A DNA stretch of 64,000 bases from Trichobilharzia szidati. Lineage: Eukaryota; Platyhelminthes; Trematoda; Strigeidida; Schistosomatidae. Below the pieces are notes generated by a model. The model ran no database searches and was not told where the DNA came from. It saw nothing but the letters and a program-made list of their open reading frames with translations. Shown in pieces: positions 33,601-45,240 of the stretch. Each line of letters opens with the position of its first letter. Position 1 is the stretch's first letter. The stretch is from the NCBI GenBank assembly GCA_944472155.2, contig OX235275.1, positions 57,305,228 to 57,369,227 on the forward strand, written 5' to 3'. The translations under genes were made by a program, and so were the position numbers.

Positions 33601-36600
33601 AACAAAATCTAGTGGGATCACAACTAATGTGGCGAATAACTGTTTATGTAATCAGGGATTAAATATGCAGAAATAATAAAATGACAAAATAAACAGGACG
33701 TTCGGATATGAAAATATGGTAGTGTAAATAGGAGTTAAGAAAAATTTAAAATTAACATGCGAACGTCTTTTTAATAATTCCTATGATTCACTGTGTATAT
33801 TCCGTAATGTGACTATGTGGATTTTCTGATGATTTTTGGAGGTAAAGCTTTTCTGCTGTCTAGTATGGCCTCTTAACGAACGCATCTACTGGCTTAGGGG
33901 ATGGAAGCTATTGTAGTTCAGACGTCGGCTATTTGCAGTTACTTCCAAGTTATTCAAGTTTATTAATGAATGTGACTGAACGTGATATACTTTGCGAGGT
34001 TCATTGATTAGTGATTGTTGAACTAATTGAATTCACTAGAAACGATTATTGAATTTATGCTTTGAATAAAGAAAGAAGAACAGTGGTTTGTGCTGAATAA
34101 GAAGATGGTACCGTCATTTTTTATTTCGTTGGCTTCTCATCAGCTCAGCTGCTTATAGTCTAAATAAATTATGAGGTGTATGTACAGAAAAGTTTTAACA
34201 CACTTGCAAAGTTTTCATGATGTCAGTTGACAAAAGGTTCCGGAATTAGTGGACAGCAGTGCTCACTAATTTACCTCTACATAATTTTTACACAGACAGT
34301 TCAAGTTTAAACAAAATAAATGTATGCACACAATGGTAAAGGAGTTACATGATAAAGACGAGAGATGAGTAAGATGCCGAGTGACTAATAAGTCGACAGA
34401 TACCCTTCTCATATGAACTCCAACTGTGTATACAAATTCATATGTATCTACGGGAACAGTTGCATTGGGAGAATAGAAAGAACGGTACAACTCTGATTTT
34501 CTGAACATGTGCCGTGAAGCCTACGCCTCAAGGGAACACACTCTTATAATAACGCTATTACCAGACCTCTCCTCGATAAGAGTCATGAGATAGAAGTCGC
34601 GAAAATTACCAATAGACAAAGGAGCTCGATTCTCCTCAAGTTTCCCTAAGCAATTTCTATCAAACGCTTGAAACCAGATTTATGTGTTCAGAAAGAGGCA
34701 GTTATTAGTCTTTCCTTGTCCACCTGGTAACTGGATGTCTTTACTCTTTGTTTCATTTTATTACCTAATATTTGGCTTTAACCTTACCTACGTGAAACAG
34801 TGTATTTTGCTTGCCTCTTCTTTCTATGATTTGAGTTGAACTCATTACACTGTTACCTAATTTATCAGTCACTCAGAATCTTACAAATCTCTCGTCTTTA
34901 TTACGTAACTACTTTATCATTGTGTGCATACATTAATTTTGTCTAAACTTGAACTGCCTGTGTAAAAACTATATAAGCACAATTTTCTGAGCACTGTTCA
35001 CTAATTGCGGAACCTTCTCTCAACTGACACCATGAAAAATTTGCAAGTATGTTGAAACTTTTCCGCGCATAAACCTCATAATTTATTTAGTCTGTAAGCA
35101 GCTGACCTGATGAGAAGCCAACAAAATAAACAATGATGGTACCATCTTCTTATTCTGCACAAACCACTGATCTTCTTGTTTTATTCAAGTTCATCAAGGA
35201 GAATAAATGCAGGAAGAGTATGATAGCCATTCACGGAAGCTTTTGCCAAACATTAGAAGCTAATTTTATCTCCCTACACGCACTCAGACGTAGTATACTG
35301 AGAGATTAGTAATGCAGTGTGACAGAAAGGGTTATAGAATGAATGGTTATCACACTTATCAGTTAATTTTTTAAAACCCATTTCAGTTTTTTAAGTCTGT
35401 ATTTTTGGTAAATTTTCATTCGAATAACCGGAATTCCATGTTCGCTATATGTTCTTCGACAACTATGCAGTCTGTGGAACCAGTGCATTATTTTGGCGAC
35501 CGATATTGTATACAAATGAGATTTGAAATATATATTTCAACAAAGGTTATGAAATGATCAGTTTTTGAATTATGTATTTCCTGATCCTAGGATAACTATG
35601 TTAGGTGAAGAATGAAAGTATTCGTTATTTCTTTTTTTCATTGCAAACATTTTTATGACTTTAGGTCTATCTGGGATTGGTTCGAGTAAGTCTTTGACAA
35701 AAGTATTATGAAGCTTTGTTTTGATTAAACGGCGACCCTGTTTAAACAAACTAAAGGGATGCAGTATTTTAACCCGAGGACTGTCATATGGAACTGGCTA
35801 GATACCTTAGATCTAGGTTTCAAGCCACTAAGCACTCCTCAGTAAGGCATAATGACAAATCAAAGGAATTAGTAACGACTCAGAGATTCCATCCTGAACT
35901 CAGTCATAAAGGTTTTTTGTATTTTTGAATGAATGGAAAACAAAACGATATCATTGATTTTACTGACGTTTCGCTATTTATTGTTGCTAATAGCTTTATC
36001 AAAGCATTATTAAACCAGAATTGACAAATTCTCAGCTTATGTATAACAACTTAATCATCGTTCCTCAACATGCGGTCATTTCTGCTTTGACAGGTTGACC
36101 AGGTGTAGACTGTTGGATCTGATAAGTGTATAAAAATTTTCAAAGCAGCGTGTGTTTACATAATGAATTTGCTTATCACATTCGTGTTGATTCTGTCATT
36201 TCATGAGAGACGTTGGAGGTGTTGTAACTAGGCCAAATTCTGTTTAAGTTTATAATCTCCATTCAGACAATCTGGATTCCATTTGATGACATGAAGTGTT
36301 TCTCATGATGTGAGAAGTTCTTTGTGATTTCTGAAATTCTTTTTCTGGATTATTTCGATATTGTCAGAAACAATTTTGTGGCCTGATTCTATAGCGCCTA
36401 GACTACCATCTACAGCTGATGATTTTTCAAGCTTTTCTAGTTTACTAACTGCAATTCCCAGTGGTTGGTCGAACATATGCTCCACGATGTTAGTTTCTTC
36501 TAATTTTAATTCCTCATGATGTTGGTCTGAAGTCTGGGAATGAGAGCTTCCATTCTATCTTTGGTTTTTAAGTTCTTTTTATTTGAATACTTGTACTTTA

Positions 36601-38375
36601 TGTCGGTTATACATTCTAGTGTAGTTGCCTACCACCTTCGTACGCATTTTCCTGAAGTGTTATGCAGTGACACTAAGTAATGAATATTATACCGAATATA
36701 TGTCGCTCATATTAGTATATCCATGCCTTCATCCAACGGTATTTCTTGTCAGTGTTACTGCTGTTTCAATGAGTCCATAGTTTATTTAGCTTACCAATGT
36801 TTATTGCACAAAAAGTAAAATAATGAAGACATTGTGGTAAGTTAATGAAAATGCTACTTTTAACTCCCTTCAGCTTCGCGTGTGCCACCTGGCACCACGA
36901 TAATCCATAAACTCTCATTTTCAATTGGCATGTCTTCTTTCATGTCACCCTACATACATCTACATACAACTCTTTGATACCCATTCGAGCTCCATCCAAG
37001 ATCTAGACGTGTGGTGTAACTTGGATTTCTCCCCAACGAGTGTCTAACCTATCTGAATTTCCCTCTGCGTTGTCAAAGCTGCATGTGTTGCTTATCCACT
37101 CTGAACGGTCATCTAGACTTCATTATACTTGTGAAGAGAGTTGAAACCTATGGAAATCCTTAACAGTCTATGGGACATACTCGTCACTGACTTACTTTAT
37201 GGTGAAAATTCAAATCTCCTTCCTTACCCTAAGCACTCCAATTCCGCAAAGTAATTTCAAAGGAAGGAGCAACAGTCTTACCTTACCGATCTTGGTTGGC
37301 TGAGAAATCCTGACCAGTACAGTTTGTAGTTGTAAACACCCTGTTTGGGTCAGACCCACTGATAATCGTTAGTGTCTGATGGTGACCTGCATCAATTGAT
37401 GTATTAATTTGACGCGATTTAGTCATCTGCACTTTTCTACACCAAAGCCAGTGGAAAGATGATAGCTAATCTGAATTGCATTCATCGGCCTTCTGAAAAA
37501 TAAATGTGATAGCTTTATTATGAATAAGTTTAACAATACAAAACTAAGTTTTACTCATATAAGTATAAAACTTGGGCACTGTGGTAGAGTTTAACTCCAC
37601 TGTAGATAAGACTTTATTTTGATAAATCACACAGTGCTGTTATACAGTAATATTAACTGGTGACGTTTCGAGCACAAACTATTGCTCATAATCATATCAA
37701 GTTACTCACACAACTTTTTACTTCATTTGTACACATGAGTGAAATTGATGATTAGATATTTGAATAAGAATCAATATAGGATAATGTACATTCAGAAATA
37801 ATAATATGAGCGTTATCAATCTAATACAATCAGATGGGAGATAAGAGGTTTTTATATTCAAAATAAGTAACTTATGATGTAGTTGAATTGAAACAGAATT
37901 TTGAGATTATTTATTATCCTCCTCTGAATTGACTGGCTGGTGGTAATAATATCTTCCATATCTCTGGTATTTCCATTGAATCACTTCCATTGGATGTGCG
38001 GATATAGACTCGATGAACCAGGATACAGTACTCAATCTCCCTCTCCAAATCATAAAATTCCTAAGGATTAGTGCTTGAATGTAGTTTATTCAAAGCAGAA
38101 GACCAAAATGAAACATTAGCAGCATTTCTATTTTTAAATGACTGTGGCATTTCGGCTTTTCATGCTTACATATATATATTATTTTTTAACATGCTTTATC
38201 ACCTTTTCAATGCTTCAATTTACAGCACTTTAAATGATTTGTTGTAAGTCAAATTAAAAACATTTGAGTTACGTTTCTACAAATATATTATACCCATTTA
38301 TTGTTATCCTGAAATTCATTAGTTACTTCCACAGCTTGCAGAGATGAAACGTGCACTGGCTTTATGACTGATTAA
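30651..38375 (+). CDS. Micro-exon gene copy 3, small secreted protein (left arm)
   Basis: Five exons total 177 bases (58 codons and a stop). 30651-30729 is 79 bases: MRSAILLSFVLLVLYTLM, then LSIECKEL, with donor gtgagt. 32934-32958 is 25 bases (INSSPRNS), with donor gtaagt. 36816-36836 is 21 bases (NKIMKTL), with donor gtaagt. 38226-38243 is 18 bases (C, TLNDL), with donor gtaagt. 38342-38375 is terminal (LDETCTGFMTD, stop TAA). Lengths and phases equal those of copy 2 for the first exon and for the 25-, 21- and 18-base exons. The 21-base second exon of copy 2 has no counterpart: near 31945 the acceptor remains but the donor reads ggaaag. Function unknown; secretion is inferred from the signal peptide. 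Two cysteines lie in the C-terminal half. Confidence 0.65.
31240..31695 (+). mobile_element. tRNA-like SINE (family B) with reversed tail at its 5' side
   Basis: 31225-31330 holds a reversed family-B tail ('catcatgagctgacatcggc'). From 31340 a forward copy runs: leader 'gtgactggccctattcagat', promoter region 'gtccagtggcttaatggtct', B-box 'cggttcaaaccattg', and tail 'gatatcagctcatgttgaaa'. Present in the other arm at 57655-58150, so it predates the inverted duplication. Confidence 0.65.
34065..35190. mobile_element. Inverted-repeat element, PLE-LTR-like (left arm)
   Basis: 34065-34400 and 35190-34840 are inverted copies (ends 'cagtggtttgtgc', 'gatggtaccatc', then 'ataaattatgaggt', 'cacacttgcaaa' and 'ttgacagaaggttcc'-like). 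The centre of about 430 bases has no long frame. Near the outer part the strand reading 'gctgatgagaagccaacgaa' resembles a hammerhead core. A half copy sits in MEG copy 2 at 16960. The right arm has the same at 54076-55255. Confidence 0.55.
35963..36006 (-). ncRNA. Hammerhead-like motif of Penelope type (left arm)
   Basis: Minus strand: 'gctttgataaagctattagc' then 'aacaataaatagcgaaacgt'. A 6-pair hairpin gctatt/aatagc is preceded by ttgataaa (like CUGAUGA) and followed by gaaacgtc. This is the order core 1, stem II, GAAA, cleavage triplet GUC. The first core box has changes. Mirror copy at 53267-53309. Confidence 0.4.
36239..36485 (-). pseudogene. Conserved frame of unknown family (left arm)
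   Basis: Begins MEHMFDQPLGIAVSKLEKL, then LGAIESGHKIVSDNIEI, and runs into 'QKKNFRNHKELL' before a stop at 36303. In the right arm the same frame continues 25 codons further to 53043. The hydrophilic, lysine- and glutamate-rich sequence could be a C-terminal piece of a retroelement or host protein, and a PLE-type hammerhead follows it. I do not recognise the family. Confidence 0.35.
37600..37870 (-). repeat. Repeat with hammerhead-like hairpin (left arm)
   Basis: The minus strand of 37661-37701 reads 'ttgatatgattatgagcaat' then 'agtttgtgctcgaaacgtca', with hairpin gagca/tgctc, GAAAC and GTC. It is the best-kept member of this family. Mirror at 51420-51690. Confidence 0.55.
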
Positions 38376-39292
38376 TACAAACATAGACTAAAATAACTGC
38401 TATCGAGTTTTGGGTTCTAATCACACTCCATTGGCTACACTGTGAGCAACTGGGTGATATTATTAGCTGGTAGGGGGATGAAAGGAATGCCTCTATTTCA
38501 AACAATTTTGTTCTACCTGAGCAGCCCATAAACTTATTAGTGAGCCTTGGACAATTATTAACCTATAGGCCATCAACAACATCATTCACAGAATCTATTC
38601 AGGGGTCCAATTCACGATACATTTTGGTTATTGTGTGAAAGGGTCATATAGGAAAGCTGTTATTACTTGATTTCAACTACTGCTCAACTAATTTTTCCTC
38701 ACCCAGTAAATATCTCAGGGGGAAAATGCAGCCTGTTAGATTCCTTAAATAGTAGGTATCCAATAATCATCTTAGATTTGGTCTTTCCTTTTCATAGAAA
38801 TGAAAGATGCCTAATCTCGAATCAACTTACCTAAAAATTACGATTTCCTTTGACTTATTTAAATTAAACCGGGTGCACCTCTGGTAGGCGCGGCTTCAAG
38901 GGACTAAACCAGCTATCCAGAGTTTAGGACACTGCTCTGTCGAGCAAACTCTACTGATTTTTTTTGATGTTGTTGTGTTCTCTGAGCTGGAGAGTTAATA
39001 TGCGAAGCTTTCATCACCTTACTGGGTGACATCTTCAGCGCATACTTCAATTTGACTTCAAATTGATTTATGCGAATAACTTTTAACTACTTAATATTGA
39101 TCAGTAGTATATACCTTATGCTAAAACTTATTTAGCTTTACACTAAGACCTAAACATGTAGGATAGTGCTGATTAGATATCAACAGGTATTCAACTGACC
39201 AGTCCCAAGTTAGGCGAAGCACTTGACATGAATGCAGTTGTTAGCTAATATGAATTACATAATACCTAGTAGTCTTAATTGTGGGATGGTGA

Positions 39293-39500
39293 CTCGCAGT
39301 GGAATCAATGATGCGCATTTTGACTTGCTTGGGACTCGTCATTTGCTGAACATACCTGCATTCCTAAATGAGTGATGATGTTCCCACCGAGTCTCGAACC
39401 CAATGCCCATAATTCCAAACGCTAAAGCTTCATCTACTAGACCACTTGGGCCAGAAATCTTCCTAGCATCTGCACAAGAAGCCGACATGTCAACCTTAGG
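39293..39500 (-). mobile_element. SM-alpha-like SINE with degenerate hammerhead, minus strand
   Basis: The minus strand near 39460-39400 gives the tRNA-like head 'tggcccaagtggtctagtag' and the B-box-like 'gggttcgagactcgg'. 39360-39299 gives 'aaatgacgagtcccaagcaa', 'gtcaaaatgcgcatcattga' and 'ttccactgc'. GAAA is changed to CAAA. Mirrors 50100-50270. Confidence 0.65.
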
Positions 39501-39676
39501 CCGAGCACTTCGGTCCAATCAGTCGACGGGAGAATCTAAAAGTGAATTAAGTAGTCGTCTTACGCCTGAATGTATTCCTTTCTTTCTGGAATTACATCAC
39601 GGAAGTTTCGCAGGTCTGTGATCATCACAAGAAGCTCAGTTTATTTGCATACGTGTGGATTGTGATTATGATGCGA

Positions 39677-39693
39677 TATATATATATATTTAT
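39677..39693. repeat. (TA)n microsatellite
   Basis: 'atatatatatatatt' run. The mirror at 49879-49894 is of slightly different length. Confidence 0.85.
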
Positions 39694-39729
39694 ATGACTG
39701 CCTCAAATATTGTATTGCCAATCACTTTC

Positions 39730-39970
39730 TCTTCTAATCAATTTTTCTCGAATTTTCATTTTCCATAGTGGTGGTTATTTGAGGATGAAAGATAACTGAT
39801 TCAAATGACAAGTGAATGCCATTTTAAATGGCGTATAAGTTGGCCGTGAATTAGCAAACAAACTGGAAATGCTTTGAGTTAATATTTTTCTTATAATTAT
39901 CAATATTGTTCTGTTTCTACTCAATTGTAATTTCTCACGAACTAATTATTGAATAAATAATTTTGTCATA
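39730..39970 (+). repeat. Downstream block of the duplicated MEG unit, copy 3
   Basis: Matches 7620-7890 and 20360-20600, and in reverse 49830-49610. It includes 'attttcattttccatagtgg' and 'ttctgtttctactcaattgt'. Confidence 0.6.
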
Positions 39971-40009
39971 CAAACTTCCTTCTCAAGTAATGGTTTTGTA
40001 GGAAATTTC

Positions 40010-40385
40010 GTTTGATTTGTTGAAGGATTTCATCATGACCTGACAGCAGTTAGAGAAATACCAGAGGACCTGCAATGGAGTACTGGACAGCTGTCTTGTC
40101 CTAGTTTGGGACTTTTCATCAGTACCCACCCACGCCACAGGAGTTTGAACCCAGGATCTTCTAGTTGTAAGGTGAGCGAGCTCGTATACCATTAAGCCAC
40201 TCAGACCCGATCCAGTGTCCAGCCCATGAATTCTAACCTCTGCCAATTCACAGCACAGAGCGACCACTTCACAATGTCTTCTTCAACGAGTTACTGCCTC
40301 AGTGTCTAACCTGCTATATTCCACTGGTCACGGGTTCCCACTAGAACCCCAGGTTAAGTGCCTGAAACTATACATATTCCAATGT
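40010..40385 (-). mobile_element. tRNA-like SINE (family B), minus strand
   Basis: Reversed tail 'ggatttcatcatgacctgac', reversed B-box 'gagtttgaacccaggat', promoter region 'taagccactcagacccg', and leader 'actagaaccccaggttaa'. Mirrors 49195-49580. Confidence 0.75.
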
Positions 40386-40960
40386 AGATATCTTGTCGGA
40401 CCGATATCAGTTAGGAAATAAGATTTGTCAATGGTGATATAGTTTGAAACTCTTCAACAACACACACACAAATATAACTCATTCAGTGATGGAACACTTA
40501 GGCATTAGGTAACGGCGCCAACCAATGTGGTTGGTATCCAGTCACATGGGGATCCTCATTTATTACAGTTTTGTGGTAGTACAGTAGCGCCAACCAATTA
40601 CATTGGTGCGTATACAGTCACTACCTGACTTGGTAAAACCTAGAAGTCACCATTTCTCAGAACATCTAATGAACATCAATCCTTTATTCAGTCACATCAA
40701 GTTTAGGAATAAATTAAACATGTGAAAATTATTATACCACCTGTAAAAAATGTTCGGGATTCCTTTTTTGAAAAACGTAGGTAACGCATTGAATATATTC
40801 GGGATTACCCCTTTGCCATCTCAAGTGACTCCTGATGAGGCCTAACAAACTTCTTAGTTTGAATGTGTTGCAATCCAGATGCCGATAACAATTCCGAATA
40901 CCTTTCATTTGGGTCACAATGAAGCCATTCAAAAATTAATTTAACAACTTTCTTCTCTTT
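40386..40960. other. Left-arm intergenic sequence, no gene recognised
   Basis: Contains the empty site (near 40735-40770) that corresponds to the CR1-like insertion of the right arm. Otherwise nothing recognised. Confidence 0.5.
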
Positions 40961-41335
40961 ATACTGAAGATCAAACAGACAGCCGACCAGAAAGGATTAA
41001 CAACAAGAAACTCTGACTGGGAACAAACCAACCAAGAGACGATCGCTTAAAAAATATTTAGGGGTAAATGGAGATGAATGGATAGGGCGTACAATGAGGA
41101 GGCCATTGAATGACATCGCGCACAATGCAGGCCATCGATCGAGCGAAATCCCAATGGGAAGGGACGATTGAGACGCTGATGCGAGAGTGACATGGAGGAG
41201 ATCGTGTGGAGAGGAGGCGATGAGAGGCTTTCGGCAATCGTAGACTCAGCTGAAGAGGACGGCAGAAAATAGAACAGAATGGAGATGCGTTGTTGAAGCC
41301 TTATATTCCCCTCGGAACCCAAGAGAATAAAAATA
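40960..41335 (+). pseudogene. RTE-like 3' fragment
   Basis: In broken frames: 'QTDSRPERINNKKL', 'NKPTKRRSLKKYLG', then 'MNGYR'-like sequence and 'RPLNDIAHNAGHRSSEIPMG', ending 'gccttatattcccctcggaa'. Lies in the left arm only, so it may postdate the inverted duplication. Confidence 0.55.
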
Positions 41336-42059
41336 TTAATAGGTGGTGACTGAAGGCAAAATAAAATTCTAAGCCACTGCATAATTCCAACCGGGGAAAT
41401 TCACCACGGCCAACATAGAAAGAATTTTTAAATATTAGGAATAGGCGGATATAGATGCTTGCAAAATGTTCGGTAAAGTATGGCCACCAATTTCTATATT
41501 TGAAAATTAAAATTTCTGCTTCAACAGAAGATTCCAACCAGAAGAACTCAGTGAATATTTTCTACTCTAATTTCGTCCCCAGACTTTGAATCTATATGTC
41601 CATATCAGATAAAGGATGTTTGTCATCGTAAAGATTAATCTCTTTTATAGAAAGTGAGTTGTATTTAAGTCCAAGTAATCCAAGAGTTCTATAGGAGTAT
41701 GTTTTTAATAAATTACTTTTGAAACATTCATGTGAAGATATACATGAATCCATCCTGCAGATTAACCGAAGTGATCTTTCTGAGTGAGCTCCTGTAATCT
41801 AGTTTCCTCCAGGTTACTAGCAAGCATGAAGCCCACAGCCATAGCTTTTCTCAACCATTTCATGTGTATTAGCATGTAGTGATCAATACAATTCTGAATA
41901 GAGTTTATTCAAAAACGTGATACTGAGTCACCAACCTGCTTAGGCGTATTACAAACCTGACTGATATGATTTCGTGATCACTAATACACTGAGGAATCAG
42001 AAGTGCAATATTTACTACATTCTTGTGACCAATTGGTGCATCCGTTACAGTCGTTATAT

Positions 42060-43075
42060 TCCTTGACCTAAAGGTGGCATTCGGTTCTGTCGAGCGAGAG
42101 GTACTATGGTGATGCTTGGCTGTAAAGGGAATGCCGAGAAAATGCATTGCACTGATCAAGACACTCGTGCTACCCGAACTCATGCAGCCAGGTGAGACCT
42201 TATGGCTTGTTGTGACCTGAAGTAGTGACAACTAGAAGTGTCCGTCAGGGATGCCCACCATCCCCATTTCTATTCATTTTCATCATAGATATACTAATGC
42301 AATTACTCAGGGATTGACTTGCTACCATCAGGGAATAATCTCGTTGACTTGGAATATCCAGATGATATAGTCTTTCCTTGGTGAAGATGCTGACAAAATA
42401 GAGCAGAGTTTTCTGAACACCTTGAGCTGCAATCTGCGAATGTTTGTCATGCGGTTCGCTCCCGTCAAATGTAAGGTGATGCTAAAGTGCTGGACCCTAT
42501 TGACTCCTAGCTTAGAAATAGGGAACGAAGTGGTAGAGCACTTTGACCGCTTCACTTATTTGGGAAGTTGCATCAGCCAGTGCCAACGGGTTGATCACTG
42601 ACGAAATTTTAGAACGGATACAGAAGGCTCGTTTCGCATATGCCAGTTTACGCCGTCTCTGGCGTAGACGTGATATCCGGCTATCGACCAAATGGCCTGT
42701 GTACTGCTCTGCACTCCTCTCTGTCCTCCTTTATGGCTGTGAGACCTGGCCATTAAGAGTGGAAGATATGAAAAGCCTGGTTAGCTGTCTTTGATCATAC
42801 GTGCCTGAGTTCTGTTTCCCGTGTTAAGTGGTATAGTAGGGTGAGCAATATTGAGGTTAGGCGTCGAGTGATAGGTAGGTGGTAGGGAAAATCAATGGAT
42901 GAAGCTGTAAAGCTACATCGACTGACATGGTTCGGACATGTATTATGCATGCCCGCCTAGCCATCGCCTTCCTCGACTGTGAGTGTAACCTGCCAACGTA
43001 AAATCAGGTTGGAAAAGAGCCAGCTTTGGTCAAACCAAAACATGGCACCATTAAATGAAATCCACAACAAATAGT
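42060..43075 (+). pseudogene. Non-LTR retrotransposon (RTE/SR2-like, type b) RT fragment
   Basis: In successive frames: 'TSVRQGCPPSPFLF' (RT motif region) at about 42231-42275, a degraded active-site region at about 42340-42370 ('LEYPDDIVFP'-like), then an open frame at 42543-42794 with ILERIQKARFAYASLRRL, then IRLSTKWPVYCSALLSVL and LYGCETWPLRVEDMKSL. The C-terminal 'VKLHRLTWFGHVL' and 'GQTKTWHH' region reaches 43060. Same family as 6560-7385. Not seen in the right arm. Confidence 0.75.
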
Positions 43076-43164
43076 TTAAGCCTCCATTCCTTGCAACTTT
43101 GATTAGCGAAGTTTGGTCATTTTTTAAAGCTTAGTTAAAAAGACAATGGTTCCTCAGTATGAAT

Positions 43165-43464
43165 TTATCTGTAATTAGCAAAGGTCGAATTATGAAGCAT
43201 TGAGCAGTATGTTTTTTTAAGCCAAATGCTCAGGACCCTATTGTGATTGCTATTTACACTTTGGGAATCGTAGGGATCTGAATTACTTTTTCTGTGGATT
43301 TCGTGTGAAACAAACATCAGTCGAAGAGTCAATGAACTTTCTAGAAGCACTGAAAAACTAGTTCTCCTTAGTTTGGCCCCTTTTAGTAGTCTGCACACAT
43401 TTAACCAAAAGTCAATAAAGTCAATTTCTATCTCATCATTGGCTTCGACAAGGAAGTGTAGCAC
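43165..43464 (-). pseudogene. Conserved frame, possibly Penelope-like RT fragment (left arm)
   Basis: Starts MLHFLVEANDEIEIDFID, then FWLNVCRLLKGAKLRRTSF. 'DFIDF' followed by a short strand and 'LRRTSF' is reminiscent of the region after the PLE RT palm, 'LPFLDV...RKP', but the match is loose. The right arm keeps the first part at 46123-46305. Confidence 0.35.
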
Positions 43465-43469
43465 CCAGT

Positions 43470-44080
43470 CGGCACTGGACAGTAAATGTCTAGGAAGTTA
43501 TATTTCAAAATGAACTACAAAGTAAAGTGTTTTTCCAACAGCTCACCTATCTAGTAGATACAGCCGAAGGAAAGTACATTAACTCATTTACTTGGAAACA
43601 CTCTCGATAGAGAAATATATTTACACAGAAATCGTCTAAGAAATGATTTAAGGAATCTGACTGCAGGAGAAATCCTGAGAATTCATGTGATAACCAGCAA
43701 GAGAGGAAGACGAAAACTGCTTTACACAAACTTGCTTAAGCAAAACCTCATATACGATAAGCATCAGAAGGCTACTAGGCTGTTGATTTATTTGACGTTC
43801 AGTTATTCCTTATTATTCTATCCGTTCAACCTTTAGTTGTATTTTGCTGCTAAATAAACACTGCAAACAATCCAATGAAAGTATGCTTTTAATGAATTAA
43901 ACGTGGAATCCAACTCTCATGATTCTCTGCATATCTCAGGTTTTGTGTAGACACGTAAATTTCGCAATCGAAGGAATTGAGTTCTACTGACCTTTGCGAT
44001 AAAAGAATCTTCTACACTCCTTAAATACACATTCCGTTTTGTTCCATACATTGTCCAGAAATATAGTCATGCACATTCAA
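43470..44080. other. Left-arm sequence, no gene recognised
   Basis: Matches the reverse complement of about 45525-46120 of the right arm. No frame or RNA gene identified. Confidence 0.5.
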
Positions 44081-44082
44081 AT

Positions 44083-44390
44083 GTGACTACTTTTCTTGAT
44101 AGTACATCCTTTCTATCCACAATTGGAGATTTTACGTTATTGACTCTATACTGCCTAGGTAAAGCAATAGGGAATATACCATTTATTTTTGCAGAAAATG
44201 TCTATTACTTAATTTCATTTTATCAACCGTTCCTTCAAGTTATACCTTCGTTCATAAACACCTCACATCAAATTGATTTGTATGTGTTTATTTATACGGT
44301 GATGTCATTCGCTTGTTTCCCAAATGGAACATAGAACTTCAGCAGCGCTGCATCGCTTTACTCTGTTCTCTGCCGTCATTATTAGCTGAT
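44083..44390 (+). other. Innermost left arm with a conserved hydrophobic frame
   Basis: The 83-codon frame at 44083-44334 (MTTFLDSTSFLSTIGDFT, then FIFAENVYYLIS, then DLYVFIYTVMSFACF) pairs with an equally long frame of the right arm, 45521-45270. Its substitutions and shared TFLDST start may only reflect duplication. The adjoining right-arm sequence is the 3' end of a PLE, so both probably derive from PLE 3' UTR in opposite orientation. Confidence 0.4.
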
Positions 44391-44539
44391 GCCATATACT
44401 TTTAATTTCTCCTTAAATAATCTCCTCCACGTTATCTTCAAATCCCTAAGCCATTGTTTCTCATTCGGATTCTACCGAATTCCCTAGACCATGATATGAT
44501 TCAGTGGTCACCTCTGAATCCACTGGAAATGTAAATGGA

Positions 44540-45240
44540 AAGGACAAGTAACTAATTTTTACAGTTGGGTGCCTATTTCCAGGAAAAGGAACTTAATTCA
44601 TTCACTCTGCTATAGGATAAGGAAAATCTGTAGTTCTGATTCCGTTGACTCGGAACTTGACTTCTCAAAAGCCACGCTCGCAGAAAACGGTTACCCTAAC
44701 CGATTTATTGACAGCAACATGAAAGATAAGCAGTCAAAACTGGTCACTGACACAGTTCCAAAGAAAACTTTATTCATGATCAAGCTTCAGATATGCTCAA
44801 AAATCGTCTCTCTAAATCAGTCAGTAAGACGTTCTATGCAGCAAAATTACATATTACGTTCACTAGCCGCAAGTTGTTCTCTACCTCTGAACAAGATAAG
44901 CTCCCCAGTCTGGCCTCCTCCATGTGCATCTATACGTTTACCGGCACTTCAGGAGCAAGGTACATTAGCCGTAGTCAGAGGACGCTTTCCACACGAGTAC
45001 GAGAACATATTCCAGCATGATTTTATAAGGGAGAAAGAAAGTGTGTGCGAAGCTCTATTTCGGAACCTTTGATCAACTTCTGTCACTCTGTCAACCCTGA
45101 CCATGATTTAAAGATAATATATAGAATCCATGCTAACTTGCCGCGTTTTCTTCGTTAGAGACTTCTAAAGACAGCTGAGGTCTTGGCAATTCATTACTTT
45201 AAGCCAGACTTTTGTGTACAAAAGATGACGGCAGCCAACA
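44540..45240 (+). pseudogene. Penelope-like element RT C-terminus plus GIY-YIG fragment (palindrome spacer)
   Basis: 44569-44770 reads MPISRKRNLIHSLCYRIR, then KICSSDSVDSELDFSKAT, then LAENGYPNRFIDSNMK, then TVPKKTLFM. A frameshift follows, and 44793-45020 reads KLHITFTSRKLFSTSEQDK, then CIYTFTGTSGARYISRSQR, then TLSTRVREHIPA, a GIY-YIG-like domain (IYTF-x-GARYISRS with the trailing conserved R). 45060-45230 gives 'LINFCHSVN', then 'LAIHYFKPDFCVQK', the C-terminus. It occupies the spacer between the arms and runs into the right arm. Confidence 0.75.

Larger units (their letters stand above)
23690..44390 (+). repeat. Left arm of a giant inverted repeat
   Basis: Landmarks on this arm recur in reverse order and orientation on 45225-64000: PLE end 24060-24855 with 62830-63615; RTE 28370-28985 with 61010-60300; hammerhead pair 29629-29975 with 59400-59790; MEG exon 1 30651 with 58714; inverted-repeat element 34065-35190 with 55255-54076; conserved frame 36485-36303 with 52786-53043; SM-alpha 39293 with 50258; inner end 44083-44390 with 45521-45225. 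Position sums drift from about 87,650 to 89,600 because of indels. The coding-like segments look roughly 85-95% alike by eye. Confidence 0.85.

Noticed and set aside
33820..33850. Conserved donor-like 'ggaggtaaag' in MEG introns
   Set aside because: No upstream AG at a suitable distance in any copy, so no exon can be defined.
35380..35410. Possible further 21-base MEG exon after 'ccatttcag' (also near 2262, 17731 and, in reverse, 53870)
   Set aside because: Lengths differ between copies (21, 21, 18, 23), and the phase set by the preceding exon meets stops in copies 1 and 2. It may be a decayed or alternative exon.
41905..42231. 108-codon minus frame
   Set aside because: Shadow of the plus-strand RTE/SR2-like fragment that begins in this region.
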